Shown here piece after piece: positions 1 through 8,313 of a DNA stretch of 64,000 nt. Source of the DNA: Natrinema sp031626495. Lineage in GTDB: Archaea; Halobacteriota; Halobacteria; Halobacteriales; Natrialbaceae. The notes below the pieces were generated by a model. The model had not been told where the DNA came from, ran no database searches, and saw only the letters and a list, made by a program, of their open reading frames with translations. Location of the stretch: positions 62,001-126,000 of the forward strand of contig NZ_JAMQOJ010000008.1 of the NCBI RefSeq assembly GCF_031626495.1. The letters run 5' to 3'. Each line of letters begins with the position of its first letter. Positions within the stretch are counted from its first letter, which is position 1. The translations under genes were made by a program, and so were the position numbers.

Positions 1-648
1 ACGACCCCGCTGGCGGCGGTCGACCGCGGCACCGACGGCATCAGCCTGTTTATCGTCGACATGGACGACCCCGGTATCGACGTCTCGCCCATCCCCAAGC
101 ACGGCATCAACTACTCGAAGTCCTGCGAGGTCTTCCTCGAGGACGTTCGGGTACCCGAGGAGAACCTGCTGGGCGAGGAAGACGAGGGGTGGTGGGCGCT
201 CGTCGACATGCTGAACCCCGAGCGCATCGGGTTCGCCGCGGCCGGGACGGGGATCGGGAAACTGGCCGCCGATACCGCCATCGAGTACGCGAACGACCGC
301 GAGGTGTTCGGTGCCCCGGTCGGGAGCCACCAGGCCGTCTCGTTCCCGATCACGCAGGCCTACGCGCAGATGGAGACGGCGACGTTGATGCGCGAGAAGG
401 CAGCCTGGCTCTACGACCACGGCGAGGACTGCGGCTACGAGACCAACGTCGCGAAGGCGACGGCCGTCAGCGCCGGCATCGAAGCGGTCAAGCAGTCGAT
501 GCAGGCCTTCGGCGGCTGGGGCTACGCCACGGAGTACGACGTCGAGCGCTGGTGGCGCGAGATCAACCTCACCCGCTTAGCGCCGGTCTCCCAGCAGATG
601 GCGTACAACCACATCAGCCAGCAGCTCGGTTTCCCCAAGTCCTACTGA
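1..648 (+). CDS. Acyl-CoA dehydrogenase, C-terminal part (5' end outside window)
   Basis: The frame is open from the window edge to a TGA; 215 residues are visible, roughly the last 55% of a ~380-residue enzyme. The family oxidises acyl-CoA to 2-enoyl-CoA using FAD and an electron-transferring flavoprotein. Visible are the end of the middle beta domain (FLEDVRVPEENLLG) and the C-terminal helical domain (DREVFGAPVGSHQAV, AFGGWGYATEYDVERWW). The usual catalytic Glu of the EGTxEIQ motif is missing (LAPVSQQ instead). A Glu at NPERIGFAAAG sits where isovaleryl-CoA dehydrogenase carries its base. Only two bases separate the stop from the carboxylase gene, so the two are probably cotranscribed. The family is certain; the substrate is not. 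Confidence 0.93.
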   Translation, partial: TTPLAAVDRGTDGISLFIVDMDDPGIDVSPIPKHGINYSKSCEVFLEDVRVPEENLLGEEDEGWWALVDMLNPERIGFAAAGTGIGKLAADTAIEYANDREVFGAPVGSHQAVSFPITQAYAQMETATLMREKAAWLYDHGEDCGYETNVAKATAVSAGIEAVKQSMQAFGGWGYATEYDVERWWREINLTRLAPVSQQMAYNHISQQLGFPKSY

Positions 649-650
649 CC

Positions 651-2423
651 ATGTTCGAGAAAGTACTCGTCGCGAACCGCGGCGAAATCGCAGTCCGCGT
701 GATGGCAGCGTGCGAAGAACTGGGCATCGAGACGGTCGCCGTCTACAGCGACGCCGACCGCGACGCCGGCCACGTCGAGTACGCCGACGAAGCGTACAAC
801 GTCGGCCCGGCACCAGCCAGCGACTCGTATCTCGATCAAGAGGCAATCGTCGACGTCGCCGAGCGGGCCGGCGCGGACGCGATCCATCCCGGCTACGGCT
901 TCCTCGCGGAGAACGCCGAATTCGCCCGCCGCGTCGAGTCGGCGGACGGGATCACGTGGGTCGGCCCGCCCAGCGACGCCATGGAGACGCTCGGTGAGAA
1001 GACGAAGGCTCGATCCGTCATGCAGGAGGCTGGCGTCCCGGTCGTTCCCGGGACGACCGAGCCGGTCGACGACGCCGAAGAAGTGCGCGAACTCGGCGAG
1101 GAGTTCGGCTATCCGATCGCCATCAAGGCCGAAGGCGGCGGCGGTGGCCGCGGCATGAAGATCGTCCGCAGCGAGGCCGAAGTCGAGGACGCCCTCGAGA
1201 GCGCCAAGCGCGAGGGCGAGGCGTACTTCGGTAACGACTCGGTCTACGTCGAGAAGTACCTCGACGCGCCAAAGCACATCGAGGTGCAGGTGATCGCCGA
1301 CGAACACGGCAACGTCCGCCATCTGGGGGAGCGGGACTGTTCGCTCCAGCGCCGCCACCAGAAGGTCATCGAGGAGGCGCCGAGCCCGGCGCTCGATACA
1401 GACCTGCGCTCGGAGATCGGCGAGGCGGCCCGCCGGGGCGTCAGCGAGGCCGGATACACGAACGCCGGGACGGTCGAGTTTCTGGTCGAAAACGGCGAGT
1501 TCTACTTCATGGAGGTGAACACCCGCATCCAGGTCGAACACACCGTCAGCGAGGAGGTGACCGGCATCGACATCGTCCGGTGGCAGCTCCGGGTCGCTGC
1601 CGGTGAAGGACTCGCGTTCGACCAGGGCGACGTCGAGATCGAGGGCCACGCGATCGAGTACCGCATCAACGCCGAGAACCCGGCCGCCGACTTCGCACCC
1701 ACCCCCGGTCAGCTGACGACCTACAGGCCGCCGGCGAGCATCGGCATCCGCCTCGATCACGCGGTCGCGCAGGGCGACGAGATTGGCGGCGACTACGACT
1801 CGATGATCGCGAAACTGATCGTCAGGGGTGACGACCGCGAGCACTGCCTCGAGCGCTCGAAACGCGCACTCGAGCACTTCGCCGTCGAGGGCGTCCACAC
1901 GACGATCCCGTTCCATCGACTGATGCTCGACGACGAGCGCTTCGTCGCCGGGGACCACACGACGAACTACCTCGATCGGAAACTCGACGACGACGCGCTC
2001 GAGGCGGCCGTCGACCGCTGGGGGCCCGCGGAGGCGACCGGCGGCGACGGCGCGCGGGCGGAGACCGCGGAAGTCACCGTCGAGGTCGACGGTCGGCGGT
2101 TCGACGTCGTCATCGAGGACGGCGTCCCGCGGGCGACGGCCGGAAGCGCCAACGACGGAGCCGGTTCCGGCGGCGGATCCGGGGGAGACGCGACCGCCGA
2201 AGTCGCCACCGCCGACGCCGTCACCGCAGAGATGCAGGGAACCATTCTCTCGGTCGCCGTCGAACCGGGCGACGAGGTCGCGGCCGGCGACGTCGTCTGC
2301 GTGCTCGAGGCGATGAAGATGGAGAACGACGTGGTCGCCGCCGCCGGCGGCACGGTCGAATCGGTCCCGATCACCGAGGGAGACTCCGTCGACATGGGGG
2401 ACACCCTCGTCACGCTGGAGTGA
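651..2423 (+). CDS. Acyl-CoA carboxylase alpha subunit (biotin carboxylase + biotin carrier)
   Basis: 590 residues. It carboxylates biotin with ATP and bicarbonate and carries the carboxybiotin to the carboxyltransferase subunit encoded next. The biotin carboxylase N-lobe covers about residues 1-115 (VLVANRGEIAVRV). The ATP-grasp domain covers about 115-330, with glycine loop GGGGGRGMK and active-site stretches KHIEVQVIADEHGN and FMEVNTRIQVEHTV. The C-terminal biotin carboxylase domain runs to about 445. After a Gly/Ala-rich linker a biotinyl domain ends the protein, with EAMKMEN and the biotinylated Lys near residue 556. The ATG at 651 follows the preceding stop by two bases and begins exactly at the conserved N terminus. 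Such subunits serve acetyl-, propionyl- or methylcrotonyl-CoA carboxylases; sequence alone does not decide. Confidence 0.95.
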   Translation: MFEKVLVANRGEIAVRVMAACEELGIETVAVYSDADRDAGHVEYADEAYNVGPAPASDSYLDQEAIVDVAERAGADAIHPGYGFLAENAEFARRVESADGITWVGPPSDAMETLGEKTKARSVMQEAGVPVVPGTTEPVDDAEEVRELGEEFGYPIAIKAEGGGGGRGMKIVRSEAEVEDALESAKREGEAYFGNDSVYVEKYLDAPKHIEVQVIADEHGNVRHLGERDCSLQRRHQKVIEEAPSPALDTDLRSEIGEAARRGVSEAGYTNAGTVEFLVENGEFYFMEVNTRIQVEHTVSEEVTGIDIVRWQLRVAAGEGLAFDQGDVEIEGHAIEYRINAENPAADFAPTPGQLTTYRPPASIGIRLDHAVAQGDEIGGDYDSMIAKLIVRGDDREHCLERSKRALEHFAVEGVHTTIPFHRLMLDDERFVAGDHTTNYLDRKLDDDALEAAVDRWGPAEATGGDGARAETAEVTVEVDGRRFDVVIEDGVPRATAGSANDGAGSGGGSGGDATAEVATADAVTAEMQGTILSVAVEPGDEVAAGDVVCVLEAMKMENDVVAAAGGTVESVPITEGDSVDMGDTLVTLE

Positions 2424-2428
2424 ACACG

Positions 2429-4207
2429 ATGCGAGTCAGAATTTCCGACGACGCGACCGAAGCACAGGCGCGGGCCATCGCCGAAGCGATGGCCTCGCAG
2501 TACCGGGACGACGTGACCGTCGTCACCGACGGCGGTGATGAACTCGGCAGCGCGTCCTACGACGGCGGCTCCGACGCGACTGCCGGCGGTAGATCCGACG
2601 CGGCAGCCGGGTCCGAACCGGACGCAGAACTCGGGCCGACGGCCCGCGAGGAGGCGCTGCGCGAGGAAATCGACGAAATCCTCGAGGGTGGGCCGGAGAA
2701 GTACCGCGATCAGTTGCCCGAGCAGGGGAAGCTGTTCGTCCGCGACCGGCTCGACCTCTGGTTCGGCGACGACTTCCTCTTCGAGGACGGGAAGTTCGCG
2801 GCGTTCGACGACTGGCATCCCAGCGGCGCGAACACCGACGAGGACGACGACGACCGGCTGCCCGCCGACGGCCTGATCACGGGCGCCGCCGAGTTCGAGG
2901 GACGGGACGTCCACTTCATGGCGAACGACTACACGGTCAAACGCGGGAGCATGGCCGCGAAGGGCGTCGAGAAGTTCCTCCGGATGCAACAGCGCGCCCT
3001 GAAAACGGGCAAGCCGGTGTTCTACCTGATGGACTCCTCGGGCGGCCGGATCGACCAGCAGACCGGCTTCTTCGCCAACCGCGAGGGCATCGGGAAGTAC
3101 TACTACAACCACTCGATGCTCTCGGGGCGAGTGCCGCAGATCTGCGTCCTCTACGGCCCCTGTATCGCCGGGGCGGCCTACACGCCAATCTTCGCCGACT
3201 TCACCGTCATGGTCCGGGACGTGAGCGCGATGGCCATCGCCAGCCCGCGCATGGTCGAGATGGTCACCGGCGAGCAGATCGACCTTCAGGAACTGGGCGG
3301 TCCAGACGTCCACGCGCAGTACTCCGGAAGCGCGGACCTCATCGCGGAGGACGAAGAGCACGCCCGGGAGCTGGTCGCCAAACTCATCGGCTACCTGCCG
3401 GACAACAGCGACGAGAAGCCGCCGCGAACCGACGGGCGCGCACCCGCCGACTCCCCGGCGGAGATCGACGCGATCGTTCCACAGGAGCCCAACAAGGGCT
3501 ACGACATGTTCGACGTCATCGATCGGATCGTCGACGCCGGGTCGACGCTCGAGTTGCGGCCGGAGTTCGGCAAGGAGATCGTCACCGCCTTCGCGCGGAT
3601 CGACGGTCGACCGGTCGGCATCGTAGCCAACCAGCCCGCCCACCGCGCCGGCGCGATCTTCCCCGACGCCGCGGAGAAGGCGGCCCAGTTCATCTGGACC
3701 TGTGACGCCTACGACGTTCCCTTGCTCTACCTCTGTGACACGCCCGGCTTCATGGCCGGTTCGCAGGTCGAGAAGGAGGGCATCCTCGAGCAGGGCAAGA
3801 AGATGATCTACGCCACCTCCTCGGCGACGGTCCCCAAGCAGTCGGTCGTCGTCCGGAAGGCCTACGGCGCGGGCATCTACGCGATGTCCGGCCCGGCCTA
3901 CGATCCCGAGAGCGTCATCGGCCTCCCCTCGGGCGAGATCGCCATCATGGGACCGGAGGCAGCGATCAACGCGGTCTACGCGCGCAAGCTCGCCGAGATC
4001 GACGATCCCGACGAGCGCGAACGCATGGAACAGGAACTCCGCGAGGAGTACCGCGAAGACATCGACGTCCACCGGATGGCCAGCGAGGTCGTCATCGACG
4101 AGATCGTCCCGCCGAGCAGTCTGCGAGAGGAACTCACCAACCGCTTCGCGTTCTACGAGAGCGTCGAGAAAGACCTGCCCGACAAGAAACACGGGACCGT
4201 CCTCTGA
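2429..4207 (+). CDS. Acyl-CoA carboxylase carboxyltransferase (beta) subunit with N-terminal extension
   Basis: 592 residues from ATG 2429; a GTG at 2420 overlapping the previous stop would add three residues. It transfers the carboxyl group from carboxybiotin to an acyl-CoA. The crotonase-fold N and C halves are clear: DSSGGRID, YGPCIAGAAY and ELGGPDVHA in the first half, GIVANQPAHRAGAI and YLCDTPGFMAGSQVEKEG in the second. REGIGKYYYN resembles methylcrotonyl-CoA carboxylase (REHFGRIFYN) while the following DFTVMV resembles propionyl-CoA carboxylase, so substrate is open. The first ~45 residues (VRISDDATEAQARAIAEAM) look like the small epsilon/PccX-type accessory subunit and are joined by an acidic Gly/Ser/Ala linker. 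A decayed relative lies at 60.5-60.8 kb. Confidence 0.93.
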   Translation: MRVRISDDATEAQARAIAEAMASQYRDDVTVVTDGGDELGSASYDGGSDATAGGRSDAAAGSEPDAELGPTAREEALREEIDEILEGGPEKYRDQLPEQGKLFVRDRLDLWFGDDFLFEDGKFAAFDDWHPSGANTDEDDDDRLPADGLITGAAEFEGRDVHFMANDYTVKRGSMAAKGVEKFLRMQQRALKTGKPVFYLMDSSGGRIDQQTGFFANREGIGKYYYNHSMLSGRVPQICVLYGPCIAGAAYTPIFADFTVMVRDVSAMAIASPRMVEMVTGEQIDLQELGGPDVHAQYSGSADLIAEDEEHARELVAKLIGYLPDNSDEKPPRTDGRAPADSPAEIDAIVPQEPNKGYDMFDVIDRIVDAGSTLELRPEFGKEIVTAFARIDGRPVGIVANQPAHRAGAIFPDAAEKAAQFIWTCDAYDVPLLYLCDTPGFMAGSQVEKEGILEQGKKMIYATSSATVPKQSVVVRKAYGAGIYAMSGPAYDPESVIGLPSGEIAIMGPEAAINAVYARKLAEIDDPDERERMEQELREEYREDIDVHRMASEVVIDEIVPPSSLREELTNRFAFYESVEKDLPDKKHGTVL

Positions 4208-4209
4208 CC

Positions 4210-4674
4210 ATGACGGGACTATACTACGAGGAGTTCGAGGTCGGCGAGACCATCGAACACGAGAAGCGACGGACGATCAGCGAGCGCGACAACCAACAGT
4301 TCTGCGACATGACGATGAACCAGCAGCCGCTGCACTTAGACGCGGAATTCGCCGGCGACACCGAGTTCGGCGAGCGGCTGGTCAACGGGCTCTACACGAT
4401 GAGCCTCGCCGTCGGCATTACGATTCCCGACACCACCGACGGGACCATCGTCGCGAACCTCTCCTACGACAACGTCGAGCACCCGAATCCGGTCTTCCAC
4501 GGCGACACGATCCGGGTCCAGTCGACGGTGACAGACAAGCGCGAGACCAGCGACGGCGAACGCGGGATCGTCACCATGCACGTCGAGGTGTTCAAAGTGA
4601 ACGATCCCGAGGAGCCGCTGGTCTGCGAGTTCGACCGGACGGCGCTCTCGCTGAAACGCGAGCACGAAGCGTAA
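4210..4674 (+). CDS. MaoC-like hotdog-fold enoyl-CoA hydratase
   Basis: 154 residues, a single hotdog domain of normal length. MaoC-type enzymes hydrate 2-enoyl-CoA esters. The conserved segment is present with the catalytic Asp/His region near residues 35-52 (FCDMTMNQQPLHLDAEFA) followed by the Gly-rich FGERLVNGLYTM helix. It starts two bases after the carboxyltransferase stop, which ties it to the same operon and suggests it hydrates an unsaturated dicarboxylyl-CoA such as 3-methylglutaconyl-CoA or mesaconyl-CoA. The Glu/Asp pattern is compatible with activity. Its first ten and last ~18 residues recur in a remnant at 58671-58766. Confidence 0.9.
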   Translation: MTGLYYEEFEVGETIEHEKRRTISERDNQQFCDMTMNQQPLHLDAEFAGDTEFGERLVNGLYTMSLAVGITIPDTTDGTIVANLSYDNVEHPNPVFHGDTIRVQSTVTDKRETSDGERGIVTMHVEVFKVNDPEEPLVCEFDRTALSLKREHEA

Positions 4675-4714
4675 CGACCCGGGCGATCGAGAGCGAACCG
4701 GTCCGTTCCGGATT

Positions 4715-5437
4715 CTATTCCGCGACGCCGACGATCCATCGCCACCGCTGTTCGACGGTTCCCTCGAGGCCCTCGAGCAGGTCCCGCGCCTTCGCGACGC
4801 GTTCCTCGGCGGCGAGGTTCGGATAGAGGCGCGCCGCCATCGCCGGAATCGCGTGGAAGCGTCGGACGTCCGCGGCCGTCGTCGCGAACCGCCAGGTGCC
4901 TGCGGTGACGGCGAACGAGTCGGCGAGCGCCGCCTCGACCTCGTCGGCCCCCGCCGGCGACCGCGACTCTCGGTCGAGGGCGGCGAAGATGTCCGTCCCG
5001 TCGACGTCGACCCAGCCGAGCGGCGCGACGGCACCGACGACGCCACCCGTCCGCAGGACGCGGGCGGCCTCCCGCGCCGCGACCGCAGGATCCGGGACGA
5101 GAAAGAGCGACGCGGTGAACGCGACCCCGTCGAACGAGCCGTCGGCGAACGGTAAGTGGTCGAAATCCGCCTCGACGCGCGGTGCGGCCTCGAGTTCGCG
5201 CAGCATCTCGCGGCTGATGTCCAGCGCGACCGTCCGCTGCGCCCGGTCGGCGAAGACCCGCGTGCTCACGCCAGTGCCGGCCCCGGCGTCGAGGACGGAC
5301 GCGAAGGGCCCGTCTGCTCGAGTCGCCATCTCGGCGGCCAGCAGCCGCGCGAGCGCTGTGAACCGGCCGGTTCGCTGCTCGTAGGCGTCGTACGCGGAGA
5401 CGCTATCGTCGAAGTTAGTCCGGACGACGGCTTTCAT
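4715..5437 (-). CDS. Class I SAM-dependent methyltransferase
   Basis: 240 residues. The SAM-binding motif I is VLDAGAGTGVSTR near residue 50, followed by an acidic residue in VALDIS (motif II) and by LPFADGSFDGVAFT (post-I region typical of UbiE/COQ5-like type 11 methyltransferases). The acceptor is unknown. I start at the ATG whose last four bases overlap the stop of the CitE-like gene (5434-5437), giving translational coupling; an upstream in-frame extension is basic low-complexity and is not coding. The coupling suggests a shared transcript with the lyase, not necessarily a shared pathway. Confidence 0.82.
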   Translation of the reverse strand: MKAVVRTNFDDSVSAYDAYEQRTGRFTALARLLAAEMATRADGPFASVLDAGAGTGVSTRVFADRAQRTVALDISREMLRELEAAPRVEADFDHLPFADGSFDGVAFTASLFLVPDPAVAAREAARVLRTGGVVGAVAPLGWVDVDGTDIFAALDRESRSPAGADEVEAALADSFAVTAGTWRFATTAADVRRFHAIPAMAARLYPNLAAEERVAKARDLLEGLEGTVEQRWRWIVGVAE

Positions 5438-6261
5438 TCCGCCTGTCGAGCGCGTTCGACGATGCGTTCGGCCTGTGCGATGAGCGGCGCGTCGATCATC
5501 TCGCCGTCGACTTCGAACACGCCGGCGTCCGTCCGATCCCGGGCATCCAGCACGCGTTCGGCCCACTCGACGTCCTCGTCGGCGGGCGTGAACGCGTCGT
5601 TGATGACCGGGACCTGGTCGGGATGGATCGCCATCTTCCCGTCGTAGCCGAGCCCCGCAGCGAAGGTCGTCTCCTCGCGGAGCCCGTCCGCGTCCGTGTA
5701 GTCGGTGTAGACGATGTCGATCGCGTCGACGCCGGCGGCGCTGGCCGCGATCACGGTCCGCTCGCGAGCGTACAACACCTCCGTCCCCTCGCTCGTGCGA
5801 GTCGCACCGATGTCGGCCGCGAGGTCCTCGGCCCCGAACAGCAGCGCGTCGGTCGCGTCGGCCGCCGCGATGTCGTCGGCCCGGAGGACTCCCGGCGCGG
5901 ACTCGATGAGCGACAGCACCGGGAGGTCGGCACCGTGTTCCTCGAGCAGTCGGTCGATAGTCCGGACGTCCTCGGCCCCCTCCGTCTTCGGGAGCATCAC
6001 GCTGTCCGGCCGCGGGCCAGCGAGAACCGCCTCGAGGTCGGCCGCGGCCGAGATGCCGATCGGGTTCACGCGAACGCAGACCTCACACTCGGACTCGACG
6101 CCGTCGAGTACCTCGCGGACGGCTTCGCGTGCGGCCCGCTTGTCGGCCGGGGCGACCGCGTCCTCGAGGTCGAAGACGACGACGTCGGCGTCGCTTTCGG
6201 CCGCTTTCCGCATCAGTTCGGGTTTGTCACCGGGGGCGAACAGAACGCTTCGACGAACCAT
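5434..6261 (-). CDS. HpcH/HpaI aldolase / CitE-like acyl-CoA lyase
   Basis: 275 residues. This TIM-barrel family cleaves or condenses acyl-CoA esters such as citryl-, malyl-, beta-methylmalyl- or citramalyl-CoA with Mg2+. Characteristic segments are RRSVLFAPGDKPELM, DVVVFDLEDAVAP (substrate and metal region), VRVNP, LIESAPGV (metal-binding Glu), FGAEDLAADIG (metal-binding Asp) and GKMAIHPDQV. I start at ATG 6261, which gives the usual short lead-in; a GTG 15 bases upstream is possible. It faces the acyl-CoA carboxylase/MaoC operon and could cleave its hydrated product. The exact substrate cannot be read from the sequence. Confidence 0.88.
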   Translation of the reverse strand: MVRRSVLFAPGDKPELMRKAAESDADVVVFDLEDAVAPADKRAAREAVREVLDGVESECEVCVRVNPIGISAAADLEAVLAGPRPDSVMLPKTEGAEDVRTIDRLLEEHGADLPVLSLIESAPGVLRADDIAAADATDALLFGAEDLAADIGATRTSEGTEVLYARERTVIAASAAGVDAIDIVYTDYTDADGLREETTFAAGLGYDGKMAIHPDQVPVINDAFTPADEDVEWAERVLDARDRTDAGVFEVDGEMIDAPLIAQAERIVERARQAE

Positions 6262-6480
6262 ACCAGTAGCTGGCACGGATTTCGATTAAGTCGTGTCGGT
6301 TCCCGTGGGATCGACGAATCGCGGCGCTGAGCCGCTACGGAACAGGTGTGTGGGCGACGATCGCAGGACAGAACGGTGACATCGCGCCTGGGACCCAGTC
6401 CGTCGCTCGGAAGGGGCCATAGCGATTTTCCGAGTACGCGTCCGCCGCGGACGGCGTCGTTGGTGGCCGCCTGCGATCGC

Positions 6481-6810
6481 TCAGTTGTACTCCCTCCACC
6501 GATTCCCGCAGTCGGTACACTTGAAAAAGCGCGTCGGCGGCTCGTCGGCCGAGGCGGTCTGCTTGAGCGTGTACCAGGCTTCCTGATTCCCGCACTCGTC
6601 GCAGACGACGTCGTTGGCCTTCGGTTTGCCCTCGAAGTTCGCGTTCTCGTCGGACTCGATCACGTCGTCGTCGGTCTGTGACTCCGTCGTGACGAACGCG
6701 TCTTCCTGCTCGCGGTCCCGCTCGCTCGAGGCCCCGCAGTCGTCGTTCGTGCAGACCATCCGGTCGCCCTGCGCCTTCATCATCGAGCCGCAGTCGTCGC
6801 AAAACTGCAT
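6481..6810 (-). CDS. tfs: Transcription factor S (TFS), archaeal TFIIS/RPB9-like zinc-ribbon protein
   Basis: 109 residues, the usual length. TFS binds RNA polymerase and stimulates transcript cleavage to rescue arrested complexes. The N-terminal ribbon has CDDCG and a second CTNDDCG pair. The C-terminal ribbon has CDECG and CTDCG and, between them, the acidic pair in SADEPPT that reaches into the polymerase active site. The linker is very acidic as expected for haloarchaea. A weak TATA-like element lies about 30 bases upstream on the minus strand. Confidence 0.93.
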   Translation of the reverse strand: MQFCDDCGSMMKAQGDRMVCTNDDCGASSERDREQEDAFVTTESQTDDDVIESDENANFEGKPKANDVVCDECGNQEAWYTLKQTASADEPPTRFFKCTDCGNRWREYN

Positions 6811-6874
6811 ATCGACTGGCTACGAACTCGAGACGCAAAAGTACTCCACTCGTTCGACCGCGCGAGCGCCCCCG

Positions 6875-7375
6875 TCAGTACGGATCCTCGAGCGCTTCCG
6901 CGTCGCGGACGACGGGGCAGTCGGCGACCCGGAACGTCGTGACCGTCGGGACGGCGAGGATGTCGGTTCCCTCGCGAGTACACGCGGTCTCCGGCGGGTC
7001 GGCGAAGTGTTCGCAGTCCTGGCAGTAGGCGCGTTTCTCGACCTCGCGGACGGTCCGGTCGGCCGACCGGATCGCCTCGCTGGGACCGTTCGCGTCGTCG
7101 GACTCGAGTCGCACCCAGAGTTCATCGGTTTCGACGTCGGCGACGTCCTGACGGTCGAAGAGGTCGTCGAACGCCGGATCGCTCGAGTCCGCGTCCGAGC
7201 GTTCCGCGACCGTCGCCGCGAGGTCGCCCAGCGGTTCACTCTCGTCGTTCGTCGAATCAGCCGCTGCTCCGTCCGTATCGCTGTGAGTGAGCTCGATCCC
7301 GCTATCGCCCGTCTCGTCGCGGTTCTCTCCGGTCCGATCCGTCACGGTCTCCTCGCCGTCGTCCCGGTCGGTCAT
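6875..7375 (-). CDS. Conserved haloarchaeal protein with C-terminal cysteine cluster
   Basis: 166 residues, not assigned to a named function. The first ~70 residues are acidic, low-complexity and probably disordered. A short conserved-looking region (DPAFDDLFDRQDV) follows, then a Cys-rich C terminus YCQDCEHFADPPETACTREG with a last Cys in RVADCPVV, which could bind one zinc. The start codon overlaps the stop of the upstream gene by four bases, so it is translated together with the ribbon-helix-helix/zinc-ribbon protein. A role in that protein's regulation is an inference from the coupling only. Confidence 0.72.
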   Translation of the reverse strand: MTDRDDGEETVTDRTGENRDETGDSGIELTHSDTDGAAADSTNDESEPLGDLAATVAERSDADSSDPAFDDLFDRQDVADVETDELWVRLESDDANGPSEAIRSADRTVREVEKRAYCQDCEHFADPPETACTREGTDILAVPTVTTFRVADCPVVRDAEALEDPY

Positions 7376-8229
7376 CGCTCGTCACCGCCGTCGTCGGCCG
7401 GTCCAGTCGAGCGGTCCCCGGCCGCACCCATCTCGCCGTCGACATCCGCTGCGACCGCCTCGAAGACCTCGTCGGTCGGCGACTCGCCGGCGTCGTCGGG
7501 GTCCTCGAGCGCGGGCGGATCGCCCGTCAGGAGTCGGTGAGAGCCGAAGATCGACGACCGTTCCGCGACGTCCGCGAACTGGCTCGCACAGCGGGGACAC
7601 TCTGGGGCGGTCAGCAACGCGATATCGACGCTCGAGTCGCAGTCCTCACAGGTCGCCGTCCGGATCCCGAGCCGGTTCGCAGCGAGCTGAAGCTGCTCGG
7701 CTGCGTCGCGGTTCCGTCGGCGCTGGGCGAGGGCGTCCCGTCGCGCTCGAAGCTCGAGCACGGCTCGAGCGAGGGCAGTCGATCGTTCCGCGTGCGCGTC
7801 GACCTCGTCGAGCAGTTCCTCGAGGACGGTTTCGAAATTGTCGAACCCGCGATCGACGCGGTCTTCGAGGGCCGCGAGGTCCTCGTCGAGCGTCGCGCAT
7901 GCCGCCGCGGCCGCGAACTCCGGGTGGTCGTGGTCGGCCGCTGCCTTCGCGTCGGTCTCGCGTTTCACCTGCACGACTCGGTCGCGAACGTCTTCGAGAA
8001 GGTCCGTGAAATCCTCGCGCTGGGCCTCGAGCTGCCCCTCTAGGGCCGCGATGTCGTCGCGGTCGGCCGGCTCGAAATCGTCGGTCGCGACGGCGTGTGC
8101 CGCCGAGACGAGACGACGACAGACGTCGTCGCGGCTCTCGCCCCGCCGAGTCGCTTCCTCGGCGAGCCAGTCCTCAACCTCGGGGGGCGGGTAGAAGGAG
8201 ATACCACCGTCGTCGTCCTGACTCGACAT
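7372..8229 (-). CDS. RHH-like, coiled-coil and zinc-ribbon protein
   Basis: 285 residues, no family name I can defend. Residues ~10-50 (ISFYPPPEVEDWLAEEATRR, then DDVCRRLV) look like a ribbon-helix-helix DNA-binding unit. Residues ~60-175 form a long Ala/Glu/Arg-rich predicted coiled coil. Near residues 195-220 is a zinc ribbon (CEDC and CPRC, 17 residues apart). The tail is acidic. The architecture suggests a dimeric nucleic-acid-binding protein. It is the first gene of a two-gene operon (ATGA overlap with the next). A TATA-like element (cttatg on the minus strand, about 8253-8260) lies ~27 bases upstream, fitting a leaderless start. Confidence 0.75.
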   Translation of the reverse strand: MSSQDDDGGISFYPPPEVEDWLAEEATRRGESRDDVCRRLVSAAHAVATDDFEPADRDDIAALEGQLEAQREDFTDLLEDVRDRVVQVKRETDAKAAADHDHPEFAAAAACATLDEDLAALEDRVDRGFDNFETVLEELLDEVDAHAERSTALARAVLELRARRDALAQRRRNRDAAEQLQLAANRLGIRTATCEDCDSSVDIALLTAPECPRCASQFADVAERSSIFGSHRLLTGDPPALEDPDDAGESPTDEVFEAVAADVDGEMGAAGDRSTGPADDGGDER

Positions 8230-8252
8230 CTGTCGGAGAGAGGGACCGGGGT

Positions 8253-8260
8253 CGCATAAG
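8253..8260 (-). promoter_or_regulatory. Predicted TATA box
   Basis: On the minus strand the sequence reads cttatgcg about 27 bases before the ATG at 8229, the distance expected for a leaderless haloarchaeal transcript. Confidence 0.45.
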
Positions 8261-8313
8261 GATTCGTTCCGACTCAGGAACTGAGTTCGGCCGCTCGAGA
8301 CGGCTCGCAGCGG

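Noticed and set aside
1967..4192. Very long minus-strand open frame (741 codons) opposite the carboxylase genes
   Set aside because: It is the antisense shadow of strongly biased G/C third positions; the plus strand encodes well-conserved enzymes over the same interval.
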